Counted from the first letter of the stretch, positions 37,141 to 50,559 are shown. The stretch is DNA of 64,000 bases from Himantopus leucocephalus (GCA_003993805.1 RSEF01000005.1:34167175-34231174), one strand, 5' to 3'. Program-made: numbers and translations. Notes: generated from the letters alone by a model not told the origin.

Positions 37141-38596
37141 CGCTGGAGAGCCCAAATCAATGAACAGTGTTGGCCTAAATCTTTCAAACTTAGTTCCTCT
37201 TATACACATATATGTGAATGAAAAAATATATAGACACACATACACAAAAGTATACATAAATATATATGGCAGAGGAGAAGATGTTTTGGAAACACATTTG
37301 CTAATATATATCTTCATGCTACTGCTTATGCAATAAGCTACTGTGGTAATAAGCTTCATTAGAGAATGTGTATTGAAATTAGTAAGACTATATTTAGTAT
37401 GTATGACATGGACAGCATGCAGTAAAGAACAAGTGAGGCCAAATTTTGAATTCAAAGGTCAAAAAGAAGTACTGAAGAGGTGCGCTATTTTCTTTGAAAG
37501 TAAGGCAAAGGAGGGAAAAATTAGAAATTAAGAACTGTTGTGTAATACAGGTAAACAGAAGGACTGAATCAAGGTTGTACACCAAAATGGATAGTGTAAT
37601 TTCCAAGCTTCTTAGTGTTTGACATTGTAACACTAATGTTGCAATGTGTTAATATATTAAAACAAAATTAACCCACTTAAAATACAACTATTCTAGTGAA
37701 ATAAAAAGTACACTTTGTGATAGATTGTATTGTTTTCAGTATTTATTTTTTATTTTTGATAATTAGCAACATTTCGTAACTTTGCAATATATTTCCCAAG
37801 CATTATTGTGAGACAGCACAGCTCTGCTGAATTGCCTAAGTTGTGTTTATTAACTTGTTGGAAACAGTACCTGAGAGTAGCTAAGTAGCTTATCTGTTTC
37901 TCTTTTCTTATAGCCAGAAGTATTTCAAATAGAAAGGTAAATACTTTACAAGGCTAAAACTAGCTCCAGTATTGTGCTTTACTGCTTTCCAACAAAGTCT
38001 CTGAAAGAGGAACAAATTCTGCCTAAGCATGAATTGTGAAAGAGATAACAGGTTAGTGTTACCTCCCTGACCTGTTGATTTATCCAGTGCCTAACAATGG
38101 GCAACATAAACTTACATTTGTAGAATTGTGTGGTGTTGTGGTAGTTTGGGACTTTTTTCTGTCCACCTCCTTTTACTCCCACACAAAGAAAATAAAATGG
38201 CAAAGGTTTGCTTATGTAGCTTGTGGTGAGTCACCAGTGCTGTTTGACTTCTGTGGGAGCTGTGTATGATTAGCCAACCTGAAAATTAGGACCTTATTAT
38301 GTGTGGTCTGGAACTCTTAAGCATATAACAGTATTTAGGGAACCTTGGATTATTTTAGATCAGATAAGCTTTGGGGAGGGACTCAAAAGTAGATTAAGGG
38401 TGACTTTTTTTTCCTCTAGTAGTGAAATTTCTATTGTCACCTTATACTTAGGGAGTTATATTGAATAGCTGAGGTTTCTTTCACTGTTTTTCTTCTAAAA
38501 TGCTTAATGCTTTATTGCCCAAGGGTTCTTACCCCTCATTACCTATCAAGTATTTTCACCATTAAAGAACTGCAGTATTCTTTGAATGACTGTTAC

Positions 38597-39087
38597 CACA
38601 GAACCATAGAAATGTAGAATGCAGCTAACCTCAAGAGATGATGTAGTCAACCAGATCAGATATTTGATAGTATCAAATGTAACTGCACTGTCTCATACTG
38701 AAATATTTCTAATTTGTTATTGTAGACTTCTGTAATGAGGTTTTCATGGTCTCCACTGTTAACATGTTACAGGATTTTACTTCACTTGAACTTGGTAAGC
38801 TTGTTTCTACTGTTTAATTCCAAGCCTTCTGATTGCAAATGAAACCACTTACTTTTATTGTAATGCTGATCCACTTCTCTCATTTTTGTTTGGTAGTGTA
38901 CACAAGCCCAGTTCTTTCAGTCCTTTCTTGTAAGTCATTTTTCTGAAAGATTTTTTTTGCTCTGTACTTTGCAACATCTTTCTTAAAATCCAGTGCAAAC
39001 ATTTCTTCAGCTGGGGCATTTCATTTTGCTGAGTAGAATAAAAATTCTTATATTTTCTAAGCAAGGTGCCTGTGTACAATTTCACAA
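38597..39087 (-). mobile_element. Ancient CR1 LINE 3' remnant, minus strand
   Basis: Reading the plus strand, ACCATAGAAATGTAGAATG then ACCTCAAGAGATGATGTAGT matches the inverted 3' end of old amniote CR1 elements. Further right, TCCTTTCTTGTAAGTCATTT, CAACATCTTTCTTAAAATCC and a segment near GCTGGGGCATTTCATTTTG follow the order of the CR1 3' region in turtles. It is strongly diverged and truncated, with no usable ORF. Strand is inferred from the position of the tail at the left. Confidence 0.65.
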
Positions 39088-42000
39088 ATTAACTACTGAA
39101 AAAAATTCACACTGTGAGTTTGTATTCTGCCCGTATACACTCTTCAGTTTGTTATGCTAGCTCAGAGAAGTAGTGCCATTAAGGGAAAGCAAAGGATGTG
39201 CATTGCAATGGATAAACTGGTCTATCTCTCATAGTAGGGGATTCAGCGTGCAAATTATAAGAAATCAACAGTCTGAAATACTAATGGGTGAACACTGTAA
39301 TATTTTAGGTATTTTTGCATGGAAGTTTATAATAGCATTACAGTTTCTTAAGTCTTCCATTTCTTCTGATACCCATTCACTCTTTCTAACACATGTAAAA
39401 CATATTTGACATTTATAATAATGGAATGATTAGGCATGTTACTGACATCAAGGTTTAAGGGACTGGGTGACATAGGGAATTTATGTTCCACTTTAATCCA
39501 TTTATCAGCCTCCTCTGGGAACTGATTTTAAATCTAACTCAAGCCATACCAATTTGGGGGAAAAAAAACCCTGCCTAATCCAACAGCCTGAAAAAAAATG
39601 TCTGAAATTGTTGTCTAGGCTCCCCCCATCTCGCTATTTTTTAGTAAGGAAAGTATTAGTGATTTATATGATGCATTCACTCTGGAATCATATGGCTACT
39701 TGTACAGATCTGGTGTTTTTCCATTCAAGAATCAAGAGAAAAGATGATACAAATGGATTATTTGAGCCACTAAATAAGTGAAATATAAAACTACGTAATT
39801 CCATAGAGTGGTAGCCATTAATGACTTCTTTGCACACCAAATCAATTTTCTTATCAATTATAATTGATTATAAAAAGGAAAAAAACCCCAACCCTATTTT
39901 CCTTGATTAATAGTGTTTTTCTTTAATGTCAGGGTGGAAACGTTTTGAGTGTATTTGCATTATGCAAATGTGTACAGTAACACTAAAATCAGTTGCTTCA
40001 AAGATATCCAAGGCAGCAGTGTAGGTTGCTTAAACTTAGACAGTCCTGAACTACATCACCTATTCCCCTGTAATACAACTAGTTTTCCCTTTCTGTCCTA
40101 TAAACTAAATGAAGCTGCCACGTGGTTAGTGATAAGAGACGTGTAGGACCACGTTCTGAAATACTGTAGTGTGAATCCAAAATCGTTCAATTGGAGTCAA
40201 AGTGATGTAAGCAAGTTCAGAATCAGGCACATTGTACAACTCATACTGATGTGGTCAGTTACCTTTATAACATAAGGAATGGTAAGAGAAGAATTATTAC
40301 CACTCCTTGATATTTGACATTGGCATTCAGGCACGTATCTGGAGAAATTCAACTCGGGAACCACGTATTTTACATGTTCAGTCAGAATAATTTGCTGCCT
40401 ACTGAGGTGCCAATCTTAGGATTTAAAGATGAAAAATACACTCCTATTAGTCAAATATTTATGAGTAGAACCCAACGTGCTTAAACCTTGTTGACCTTTA
40501 CATAGTTATGACATATATATCATCTCTCGGTTACCCTTACCGTTGCTTTGGTCTGGAAAAAGTAAAACAAGAGGTTAAGTAGTCCCTAAGGGTAAGTTAA
40601 AATGGAGACTACTGCCATGTTGTATGGCTTTAGTATACTTAGTGTCTTTCATGGCAAGTTGATGAGACTGCTCAAAGCAATAAAATAGCTTGCTAGATGA
40701 TGCCATTTAAGAAAAAAATTAGTTTTGGAGATGAGTTTACTGTTTCCTTATTTAGTGTTCTAATATTGTAAACAATACATTTGATAGTATTTGTGCTAGA
40801 TGTATAAAGCCTAACTCTTGCTTTTCTGTTTAAGCAGTCACATTCAAAATGAGCTTAAAATATAATCTAATTTGCTAATACATTTATATGTTCTTTCTGA
40901 TTTGAGGCCAGAAGGAAAGCCACTATGGTCATTTAGCCTGATATCCTGCATAATATATATTGTAGGTATTTCAGTAATTAATTGCTGCTTATAATTCAGC
41001 ACCTGTGATTGAATAAGAGGACATATTTTAAAAACAAGATGGTAACCCAAAAGATCTTTAAATCTTGATTTAAAATCATCCAGAAATACAGACTCTGACT
41101 AAATTCTCTGTGGTTAATTACTCTTGCTGTCAATTCCAAGTAGCCTGATTTGAACTTATTTAGCTTTACTTTTATCACTTAGTTTTGCTATAGCTTGATT
41201 TCCTGATTTTGGTAGGTTGTATGCTAGATATATCAATTTAAAGTCAGTATTGCTGCTCAGGTTACAGTCAAACTGTCCTTTGAGAAGTTAAACAGATGAA
41301 ATTCATTAGGGATCTAAACACTAAATGTGCTGCTGATGTTCTTCAAAGGCCTTCTTTAAGCAGTTCTTCAATGTACAAGGGTTGTGCATTTTTCCAGAGA
41401 GCAGAGTAAGGAACTTTGACTACTGTAGAGTAGAAAATAGTACAAGTTGGAAATATATATGAAATAGTATATTCCTGAAAGATTTATTCTATGAAGTTTT
41501 AGGAATAAATACATAAATAGTGTAGCAGGAAATTGTCATTTATATGTAGATGGATGTTACAAAGCTCTCTGGATTTTTTGTGAAAATGAAAGGGTCATCA
41601 AACCAGGACACAACGTCAACAAGGTACCAACAAAAACCTGTAATATCATTAAGCAACTAATTTTATCCAGGTTACATGTCTAGTTATTGTTTGCCATTCA
41701 TATTATTTTAAATATTTTTTTAAAAAAATTGAAAATATTTGAAATGTTAAATATTAATAAATATCTTATCTCATTATTTCACCACAATGATGCTTAAAAC
41801 ATTGCTTTTAGTTCGCTCTCTAATTGTGTGCTCACAGTATTGTCCTGTGTAAGTAGCAGATGCTCTTTGGCAAAAGGAGGAAGTTAATTAAACAGGAGAA
41901 AGAGTAAAAAATTAGAACTTAAGCCTGTCAGAAGAAGAATATCAGAAAGAACCCAAGACAAGTGTCCCAGGCAACATCTGGTGTCTGTAAAGCTAGATGA

Positions 42001-42524
42001 AGCAGCTGAAGGGGACAGAAGTGGTAGAGTGATCTGTTCCATTTTTCTAGACCTATTTAGTAAAGGTACCTTACAAGATAAAAGTGATAATGCACCACAT
42101 GTTTTATGTTGCTACGTGGATCACAGGAGGTAGAGGAGTGTTAGTTATCATGAGGTCCACTGTGTCTTGTCTTTTCTTATTTCTGCTTGCCCTGATATTT
42201 CCACTTAGTGACCAGTACAAGCAGTGACTAAAGGGAGTTGATACATGGACATTAACCATTCCAAACATATTGTGGTGAATTTAACTATGAATATTTACTT
42301 GTGCTTGCGTGTCTTTTAGACAACTGTTGCATTAATTCATGTGCTAAGAAAGAACGTTTAGGCTGTCTTGCTATATATTTTTGAAGTTAATCCAACTGCA
42401 AGAAAATTTGCTTATCTAAAATCTCTTAAACTTTTATAGAGGTTGGAATGTAGTGGTCCAGCTCATCATTCCTATGCTATCTCTGAATTACTTAATGTAA
42501 TTTAAATTAGTTGAATTTCTCATG
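39088..42524. other. Intergenic, no gene seen
   Basis: AT-rich unique-looking sequence with one old repeat fragment near 40147-40230. I see nothing else supportable. Confidence 0.7.
40147..40230. repeat. Old amniote interspersed repeat fragment
   Basis: TTCTGAAATACTGTAGTG, then CAATTGGAGTCAAAGTGATG, then AAGTTCAGAATCAGGCAC. This follows the order of the same old repeat class (TGAAGTCAATGG, then CAGAATCAGGCCC). Confidence 0.45.
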
Positions 42525-43292
42525 AAGTTCAACAAGGGGAAATGCAAAGTCCTACATCTTGGGAGGAATAACCTCAGTCACTAGTGCATGCTGGGGTCCA
42601 GCAGTCTTGAAAGTAGCTTTGTTGAGAATGTTGTTGGGGTTCGTGGTGAACAACAAGCTGACTATGAGCCAGCAATGCACTCTCATGGCAAAAATGGCCA
42701 GTAGTATCTTGGGCTGCATTAGGAGGAACGTTGTCAGCAGGTTGAGGGAGGTAATTCTTCCTCTCTGATCACCACTGATGAGGCTGAATTGTACTGTTTG
42801 TAGTTCTGGGCTCCTCAGTACGAAAAAGATACGGACTTACTGGAGCAAGTCCAGAGCAGGGTTGTAAAGATAATTAAGGGACTGGAGTATCTTTATACGA
42901 GAAGAGGCTGAGACACCTGGGACTCTTCAGCCTAGAGAAGGGACAGCTCAGGGCAGATCTTACCAATGTGGATAAATACATGATGTGAGGAAATGAAGAA
43001 GAAGGAGCCAGACCGTTCTCAGTAGTTCCCACTGACAAGACAGGGGGCAATGGGCACAAAGTAAAATACGTGAAATTCCATCTGAACATGAGAAGACACT
43101 TTTTTTACTATGAGTGTGATCAAACACTGGAACAGATTGCCCACAGAGGTTGCGGAATCTCCTTCTGTGGAGACGATAAAAAGCTGACCAGGCACAATCT
43201 TGGACAGCCAGCTCGAGGTGACCTGCTTGACCAGGGGGAAGGTGGAGTAGATGATCTCATGAAGTTCTAAACAATTCTGTGATTTTGTGAAA
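42525..43292 (+). mobile_element. CR1 LINE, 5'-truncated, plus strand
   Basis: About 770 bp of CR1 that starts inside the reverse-transcriptase ORF (AAGTTCAACAAGGGGAAATG) and keeps the usual landmarks in order: ATGAGCCAGCAATGCACTC, a diverged GGACTGGAGTATCTT, CTCTTCAGCCTAGAGAAGGG, AACACTGGAACAGATTGCCC, and the end TAGATGATCTCATGAAGTTC followed by ATTCTGTGATTTTGTG tail repeats. The frame is broken by stops and shifts, so it is a dead copy. The short open frames at 42559-42768 and 43070-43270 are fragments of it. As usual for CR1 there is no poly-A and no clear target duplication. Confidence 0.92.
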
Positions 43293-46200
43293 TTTGAGTG
43301 ACGGAAGAGAGATGGTTTTAGTAAAAATCAGGTAAGTGCGCTTTGTTTAAACCCATTTAGTATTAGCAAGTCCTTACAACTAATAGGACAGTATTTTAGA
43401 TCTAGCCCTTTATCCTTGGTATAAGCACCAAAGATTCTGTTTCAGTTCTCTTCTGATGGTAGGAGTTTCAGATCCTGTTTGTTTTTCGCTGATATGCTCT
43501 TGGATGGACGTGTTATGTAGTTCATGTCAGGCAGGTTCTTTGACTGTACACAACAATGTTCAACTATGAAAGAACTTTCAGAATAACTTAAATTTTTGAG
43601 TTATGTTCTTTCATCACATATTTTGCAACTTCAAGACTCATTGCTTTGTAGTCCTGCAAGTTACGGTTAATCAGTGATACTGGTGCAGCAACAAGTTAGT
43701 GAACTCATAATTATCTTGACATCCTTCATAAATATATGGAGGCAAAATAAGATGTTTCTTTTTCCGTGGTGAGGGAACGAGCAATACAATTGCTTAAGGA
43801 GGAAAATGTAGGCTTAATGGTAGTTTGGCCATGAGTACTTGCCAGGGAAGTTCTGCTTGCATTCTGACTGGTAGGTCATGTGATTAGAAGAGTAGCCAGA
43901 GAGCATCCCATGTGTAGGGGATTCTCAGCTGACCTTAACCCTTTCTCTGCATTGGAAACTTTTATAGAAATGCAGTGGTGGCATAGAAGTCTTTCCTGTA
44001 TCTTGTGGACACTTTGCACCAGTTTAGGTGTTGCAAAATAACCATGGAATGGTGGATTTCTTTCTACCTTGGTACTAATTATTATGTATACACCGATGTA
44101 CTTAAGGCAGTGATTTGCACATTGCCTGCAGAAAATAAATAATCATAGAGGAAAATAAAGCCTTCCAGTGTTTGATGTATGTCCTCATAAAGTCTTTTCC
44201 AACCTTTAAACAATTCAATTTTTGGTCTGAGTTGTAAGTAGGGCTGTATATGGTCACCATATAATTGCAACTGATGACTCCCAGAACTGGTCTTTTTGTC
44301 CTTTTTTCCCTGTTACTCGAGATGTCAGAGAAAGATGTATCTACTGTTGGTGGAGAGAACGCTTGCCTTTCTTGTCAAGTATTGCATACTATCTATACGT
44401 GACAGCTCTTATCTTTAAGCTGGTTTTAAGCATTATATTTTTCTTCTAGTGTTTATATTTGGTATACCGCCTAGGCCTAATTTCTAAAGATGGGAACTGA
44501 TTCATTTCTTCCGTGTCTTTGATTTACCACATCTAAGTCAAATTCAGAATTTGCATGGGTAGGAATTTTTAAAACAATTAAGTCATTCTTAGAAAAAAAT
44601 TAAATACGTTTTTAGGAAAATTTCCATGTAATATGTTGAACTGAACTTTCTTTTTACTGGACAACTTATAGACCATGTCTGTGGCATGACACAGAGTTAG
44701 TAGTCATACGTTAGATAGTAGAATGGGTATAACTGATGCTGTAACTCCACTCTGTACTTTTCAACATAGCTGATTGCTGTAGGTGAGATAGGTGATTTCC
44801 AGGACTCAAAAGAAATGCTCAGAATACACTTGAATATTTCTGTACTGCACTCATTTACAGCACATAGACATATCTAAAGTGTACATCTATACAGAGTGAT
44901 ACAAATGGATGTGAGCTGCTTTTTCTGTGCTTTGAGCTGGTCAATGTGAGTCCAGCTCAGGCCCAGGAACCAGACTGCTCTGTTAGCGTGGCAGGATGTT
45001 AATCAGTGTTCTCTTTTGCTTTGCAGGGCTTATCCAGCAAGCTTGGATATGTGGCTTCCTCTGATTACCTCAGAATGTGGATGTGTGATTTCTGTACCTA
45101 TCTGCATAGACATAAATGTGAGTTTTTCACTGCATGGGAATGTAGTTTAAATAGCTTTGGTCAAAAATAATCGGAGAACAACTTCTCAAAGCTTTTGGGT
45201 GACATTTTATTTTGTAAACTGCAACTGAAAATGTAAATAGATTAAGAATTTGATTATGCACTTCCCATAAGAGCGAAGTTTCCAGTTAAGATAATGATAA
45301 GTATTTGTGGCAAAGGTTAAAATTCCTGGGATGACTATTTGTCAAATTCATGATTCATTTTTAAATGCTAGAGCTTCAGCATTCGAGTTAGCTATTTCAG
45401 ATTGCTCACTTCGGGAACTGGAGAACTATTCCCTAGTTCTAGCGACAATTCAGGCTGATAATTGGAATATTTATTCTATTAGTTTACAGGTGTGCATGAT
45501 GTGTCTTTTACATGCCACAAAGCTTTTCTATGAATACCTTTGAAGAGTTAACCCTCCCTGAGTCCTAACATTAACCTCCATGCCAAAACTTAAGTTAGTT
45601 TAAGGTTTTATGGAAAAAAAATCGTGAAAATTTGAGTTCTTTTTTTCCACAGTTTCCATATACAGTGGTGAAATTGTACAGGTTAGTCTAATGGAGTTTT
45701 TATTTCAAAACTGAAAAAAAATTAGGAAGGGAAAAATGCTAGCACACTGGGAAAAAAACTGACATTCTTTTACCAAAAAAATGCAAATCCAAAATTTTTG
45801 CATATTTTTAGTTTGTTATTAAATCCCATTCCAATCATTGTTCTTGATAGTGAAATGGCACAGAAAAGAACATTGGTTAAGGAATTTTTAGGTAGTAATT
45901 ATAATCTTCCTGTTTATTGAAGTGAACGACAGAACAATGAAAAGGAAACTGCTTGAGATCAATCCCTACTAATTTAAACTATTTATAGACTAATCAAACT
46001 AATCAAAGCATGATTCATACAAACCTTGGGAGAATATAATGCTGTAGCTTATATACATTTATTTGCAAATGGAAGTGTTCTTAGGCAGTATCCTCACGGT
46101 TAGCACTACTGCTTATCTGCCACCGTTATCACATGTAGTAATCTTTACTGATAAACTTAGCCCCAAATCAATAATTTCACACACTAGGAAAGGAAAACAG

Positions 46201-48059
46201 AATGTACTCCTTCAAATGAGAGCTATGTTAGTTGACGAGTTTGTAAAAATAATATTACACTTGTCTTCTAAATAATACTACGGAAGTCACTTGTAAATCC
46301 TTTAGCCATTTTTTATAATCCTTTACAAGTTGTAAAATCATAGCTGAAAGGCAGGCAGAAAAGGAATGCACAAATAAGACATCTGTTATTGTTATATCAA
46401 TGATGATATATAACCAACTCTGAAGTAATAACATTTTAACAAGGACTACAGTCTTATCCAAAATGAGATCTCATCCACTTCCACGTCTTCATTTACTGCA
46501 TTCATAAGAATGAAGTGAAGTTTATAATTGGGAAATCTTATCAATTAGTGCTCATAGGGCATCACAGGTATGAACAGTCTGGTTTAGATTAATGGATTTG
46601 CAGCCAAGCCATATCTTTACAGATGGGTGTGTCTGTAAACCAGCTTCAAAGTAATATATTTGCGTGCTGCTTATAAAAACAGTATTCACCATTACCAAGT
46701 ACAGTAATGCTATATTTTATAACTTCAGCACTGCAAAATGTATATACTGTTAATGTATTTTCTAGTCCATTAAGGACAAGCAGCATATTATGCTCCATTT
46801 AATAAAAGATTTACAAGTCACCAGTGGGGAGTGTTATTCCAGTACAATTTTGGGGTGTAGATGCAGCTGTCTTTTAAAGATTGTGTTATTGTGTTGACTC
46901 TAAAACAAATTCTTATTAACTACATTTTAGTGTCACATAAGATCCAAAGGGTTAAACCTTCAACTTGCTTGAAATTGATACAAAGCTACAAAACTGTTAA
47001 ATACTGAGACAGCTTGGGAATGGCAAGGAACTTTTCTGGTTCTACTGGAGAAGGAGAGATGGGGAGAAAATATACAATTTTTCACCTGTTGTCATACTTT
47101 TCGGCTAGGCATCAATAGAAACAAAAATAAGCCATGGAAGAAATATCTGTGTACTTCTTTCTTTCCTTAAAGCCATTTGGTTTAATCAACAGTAAAATGG
47201 GTAATCGTGCATTTTAGTATATTTCAATACCAATTCATCCAGTAACAGCTAGTTAGCTCTTCATTTTTGTGCCCTCGCTGTGGAATTAATATGAACTGAA
47301 AAAATGAGACCTGTGCCATTGTTCTACATGATTAAGTGTGGAGGCTCTGACTTTATTCTAAAAGCCCATGGGAATTGGTCCAAAAACGTCTATGGGATTT
47401 GGTCCAAAAAGCCAATGATCCAAAAGCTACCTGGTAGGGCTTTTAAACTTGATACTTAAGCTTTCAAGTTATCTGACTTTCAATGTACGTTGTGTTACTG
47501 ATACAGCAGTATAATATTTTATTCCTACTTTTGTTATTGTTTATTACTTTAAAAACATCTTTGTAACTATAAATCTTTTATGCCTTTTACCAAGGTAGAT
47601 TCTTACTGGAATTAGAAAAATTGATTAATTTGCTCTTGCAGATTCTGTTCTGTTTTCCTTTGTGGGAAAAGAGAAAGTATATTGCTCTTTACCCTACTTG
47701 CAGGCAACTAAGTGTATTGTGTGTGTTTTTCTGTCCTTTACAATGGATCATGCATTAGTACATATTAATACTAAGGCAACGTTTACCACAGTATGCATTT
47801 GCTTTCCTGCAAATGTATTCTATTTCAGAGGGATACCTATTTTTTATGTTCTAAAGCCAAGATGATGTACATCTTTTTGTTATGTTTTTGAAAAGCATTG
47901 TATTATCACTATGCTATGCTTTAAAAAACGAATATACCTGCCTTTGTCTTTTAGAGATAGTTGCAAATGCTGCTTCACTTCTGGAAGAGCTGTTAAACAG
48001 ATCCTACTGGAAGAGCACCCAGGGGTCTAGTATATATTTGGATATATTAGATACATTCA
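43293..48059. other. Intergenic, no gene seen
   Basis: AT-rich sequence without a supportable gene. A short 24-bp tandem duplication lies at 47368-47413. Confidence 0.7.
47368..47413. repeat. Two-copy 24-bp tandem duplication
   Basis: ATGGGAATTGGTCCAAAAAC at 47368 recurs as ATGGGATTTGGTCCAAAAAG at 47392, giving a period of 24. Confidence 0.7.
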
Positions 48060-49065
48060 GATTCCTGAAATATTATTAGAGAGAGAAACCCTACTAGGAC
48101 TTGTGTAACGATGGGAGATTAACTTCCCAGATATAGAGTGGAGAACAAATGTTAATGTCAGAATCCAGTTACACATTTGTGATGGCTAACATTTTTTCAG
48201 TGTATTGTCACTAAATTTATAGGCTATGATGTTGTTCTGAAACTTTCTTTGTAAAGTAATGAAGGCGTTTAGAAGTTAAGATTTAAATGGCTAAGGAGAC
48301 CATAGATGTTATTGAATGTTCTTCAAGGAATGTTTCAGGTGGCTATCTTATTTAATATTTTCATTAATTACACTGGCACAAAAAATATGTGCTGAAACCA
48401 AAGTGGTAGGTGTTAGAGCAGACGAGAGATAGGCTTTCATGCAAAAATACCTTACTGCTGGGTGACCTTGAGGCGTGTAGTAATACAAAATGGGATGAAA
48501 ATCTGTAATATGAGGTGAAAATAACGAGAATTTCTGCTATAAATTACACCTTTTTGAAGGTAAACACATAAAGATCTGGAGGTTCTTGTGGATTGGATGT
48601 ATTTATAGTTAAGACAGGTAAGTATTAATTCCGTTGTACAGGAGCTTGGTATGTGAACATCACTTGGAATACTGTGGTGTATTTCTGGTTATCTGCTTTC
48701 AATAAAGATGAGTTGAACTGGGGTAGGTGCAGCTGGACAGAGTAAGGTACAGCCTCAAGGAAATTTAAGAGCATAGCTTGCTTAGTCTAGTAAAACAAAG
48801 ACTGGGAGGTGGTACAATAGTTACCTATGAAAACATGAATGAGCGATAAACCACAAGGCAGGGAAAAGACCTGTATAAAGTAAGTGACAGTTATCAAAAG
48901 AACAAAGTTCCATAAACTGGACCCTTGTTAAATGTGAACTGAAAAATTATGTTTCTACCCATAAAATGAATAAAATGTTGGAGCTGCCTTATGAATAGAT
49001 GCAAGAGAGACAAAGAACCTGGATAGTTTCCCCTACAAAGTTTCATAAATTTTTGTAAGGATTTA
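48060..49065 (+). mobile_element. Ancient CR1 LINE remnant, plus strand
   Basis: A very diverged CR1 with landmarks in the expected order. Codons at 48121-48141 read NFPDIEW, the endonuclease motif that follows MGD in CR1 proteins; the preceding phenylalanine codon has lost bases. Later come GATCTGGAGGTTCTTGTGGA near 48570, GGAATACTGTGGTGTATTTC near 48666, TTGCTTAGTCTAGTAAAACA near 48777, and a segment near 48960 resembling the 3' ORF end. No frame survives. A solo LTR sits directly beyond it. Its left limit is uncertain and could reach about 47940. Confidence 0.6.
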
Positions 49066-49075
49066 TATGATGTGG

Positions 49076-49671
49076 TGTCGTGGTTTAACCCCAGCCAGCA
49101 ACTAAGCACCACACAGCTGCTTGCTCACTCTTGCCCCGATGGGATGGGGGAGAGAATCGGAAGGGTAAAAGTGTGATAACTCGTGGGTTGAGATAAAGAC
49201 AGTTTAATAGGTAAAGCAAAAGCCGCGTGTGCAAGCAAAGCAAAACGAGGAATTCATTCACTGCTTCCCATGGGCCCGCAGGTGTTCAGCCATCTCCAGG
49301 AAAGCAGGGCTCCATCACACCTAACGGTTACTTGGGAAGACAAGCGTCATCACTCCAAGTGTAGCCCCCTTCATTCTTCTTCCCCCAGTTTTATATGCTG
49401 AGCGTGACATCACATGGTATGGAACTGCCCTTTGGACAGTTGAGGTCAGCTATCCTGGCTGTGCCCCCTCCCAGCTTCTTGTGCCCCCCCAGCCTACTCA
49501 CTGGTGGGGTGGGGTGAGAAGCAGAAAAGGCCCCGACTCTGTGTAAGCGCTGCTCAGCAATAATGAAAACATCCCTGTATTAACAACACTGTTTTCAGTA
49601 CAAATCCAAAACATGGCCCCATACTAACTGCTCTGAAGAAAATTATCTCTATCCCAGCCAAAACCAGCACA
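49076..49671 (-). mobile_element. Solo LTR of an endogenous retrovirus (bird type), minus strand
   Basis: A 596-bp element with TG and CA ends, flanked by the 5-bp direct repeat TGTGG (49071-49075 and 49672-49676), which marks an intact insertion. In the minus sense it begins TGTGCTGGTTTTGGCTGGGA and ends in GGGGTTAAACCACGACA. Promoter-like signals are in the right order on that strand: a CRE-like TGATGTCA (49405-49412), a TATA-like CATATAAAA (49389-49397) and a poly-A signal ATTAAA (49203-49208). There is no internal retroviral sequence on either side, so it is a solo LTR left by recombination between the two LTRs. The 5-bp duplication fits ERVL or ERV1 better than ERVK; this LTR type is common in neoavian birds. 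It contains no coding sequence. Confidence 0.88.
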
Positions 49672-49676
49672 TGTGG

Positions 49677-50449
49677 TTACCTAAGTTACTTTGAGACTAG
49701 ACTCTTTCAACGCTGGGTTAGCGGGACACACCTTGGTCTCTTAATTGTTACATGTGTATTCTTTTGTTTTAGTCTTTTTCTGTTTCAGTAGGTAAGCACC
49801 ACTTAACAGTCTTTGTAAATATGATGAACAATTACACACAATCTAAATGTTTTCCCAGTTAAAGCATAGAGAGGTACTCAAAGCTGTTACATTCTTTTCC
49901 TACTGCATGACACTTCACTGGCCCTCAATGAAATCTAATCTCTGTTGTTTGATGCACTAACTGTTCTTATCCTTTTCTCATTTTATTGTAAGTGCTTAGG
50001 TCCACTGATGGATTAAAATTTACTTCTTTCATAGTATTAGGCTTGCTTTCTGCAAGAAACTCGTCGTGAAAAAAATAGAAAACACACTTTGGGTCTTCTT
50101 CCCATGCCTGTCCCAATCCAGAGTTCTCTGTTGTGCATGAATCCTGAACTCCTCTTTAGAGAGTCATTTTTTCTTCATTCATGTTCAGTGAATATATGTT
50201 TGGCAAAAACAACTTTTTTTTTTTTCCAAGAACAAAGTTAATTAAACATTGTTAATTATTCAGATTCAGAGCTACAGGAATACCATTTAAAAGCTTACTG
50301 GTTATGATTAAAAAAACTTTTAAAATATATAAAATTGCTCCTTAAGTTTTGGAATTCTGAAAGTAGAATGAACCTGAAGTTTTATTATGCCATAATTTGC
50401 CTTTTAATTGTCTCACATTTTTCATTTGGTTGTCAACAGACTTGACTTT
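49677..50449. other. Intergenic, nothing recognised
   Basis: AT-rich sequence between the solo LTR and the Penelope-like relic. No gene or repeat is recognised apart from a T run at 50214-50225. Confidence 0.65.
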
Positions 50450-50454
50450 GAAGA

Positions 50455-50559
50455 AATACAGGAAGAGGTCTGTAGATAGAAATATTATCTTTTATGAGAC
50501 CAATTGGAATATTTGGAAAAGTTAGGCTTGCAGGCACACAAGCCTGTCTTCCATGTGTG
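50455..50559 (-). repeat. Penelope terminal segment, 3' side
   Basis: In the minus sense: ACATGGAAGACAGGCTTGTG, then TGCCTGCAAGCCTAACT, then CCAATTGGTCTCATAAAAGA. This matches the familiar end of vertebrate Penelope elements (CGAAAGCTTGTCT, then TTGGTCCAATAAAAGAT). Confidence 0.6.

Larger units (their letters stand above)
32261..38596. other. Intergenic DNA upstream of CDIN1
   Basis: AT-rich sequence with no supported gene. It contains two diverged copies of an old amniote repeat (listed separately) and short A/T runs. Confidence 0.75.

Noticed and set aside
42559..43270. Short open frames inside the CR1 copy
   Set aside because: They are fragments of the broken CR1 reverse-transcriptase ORF and 3' region, not host genes.
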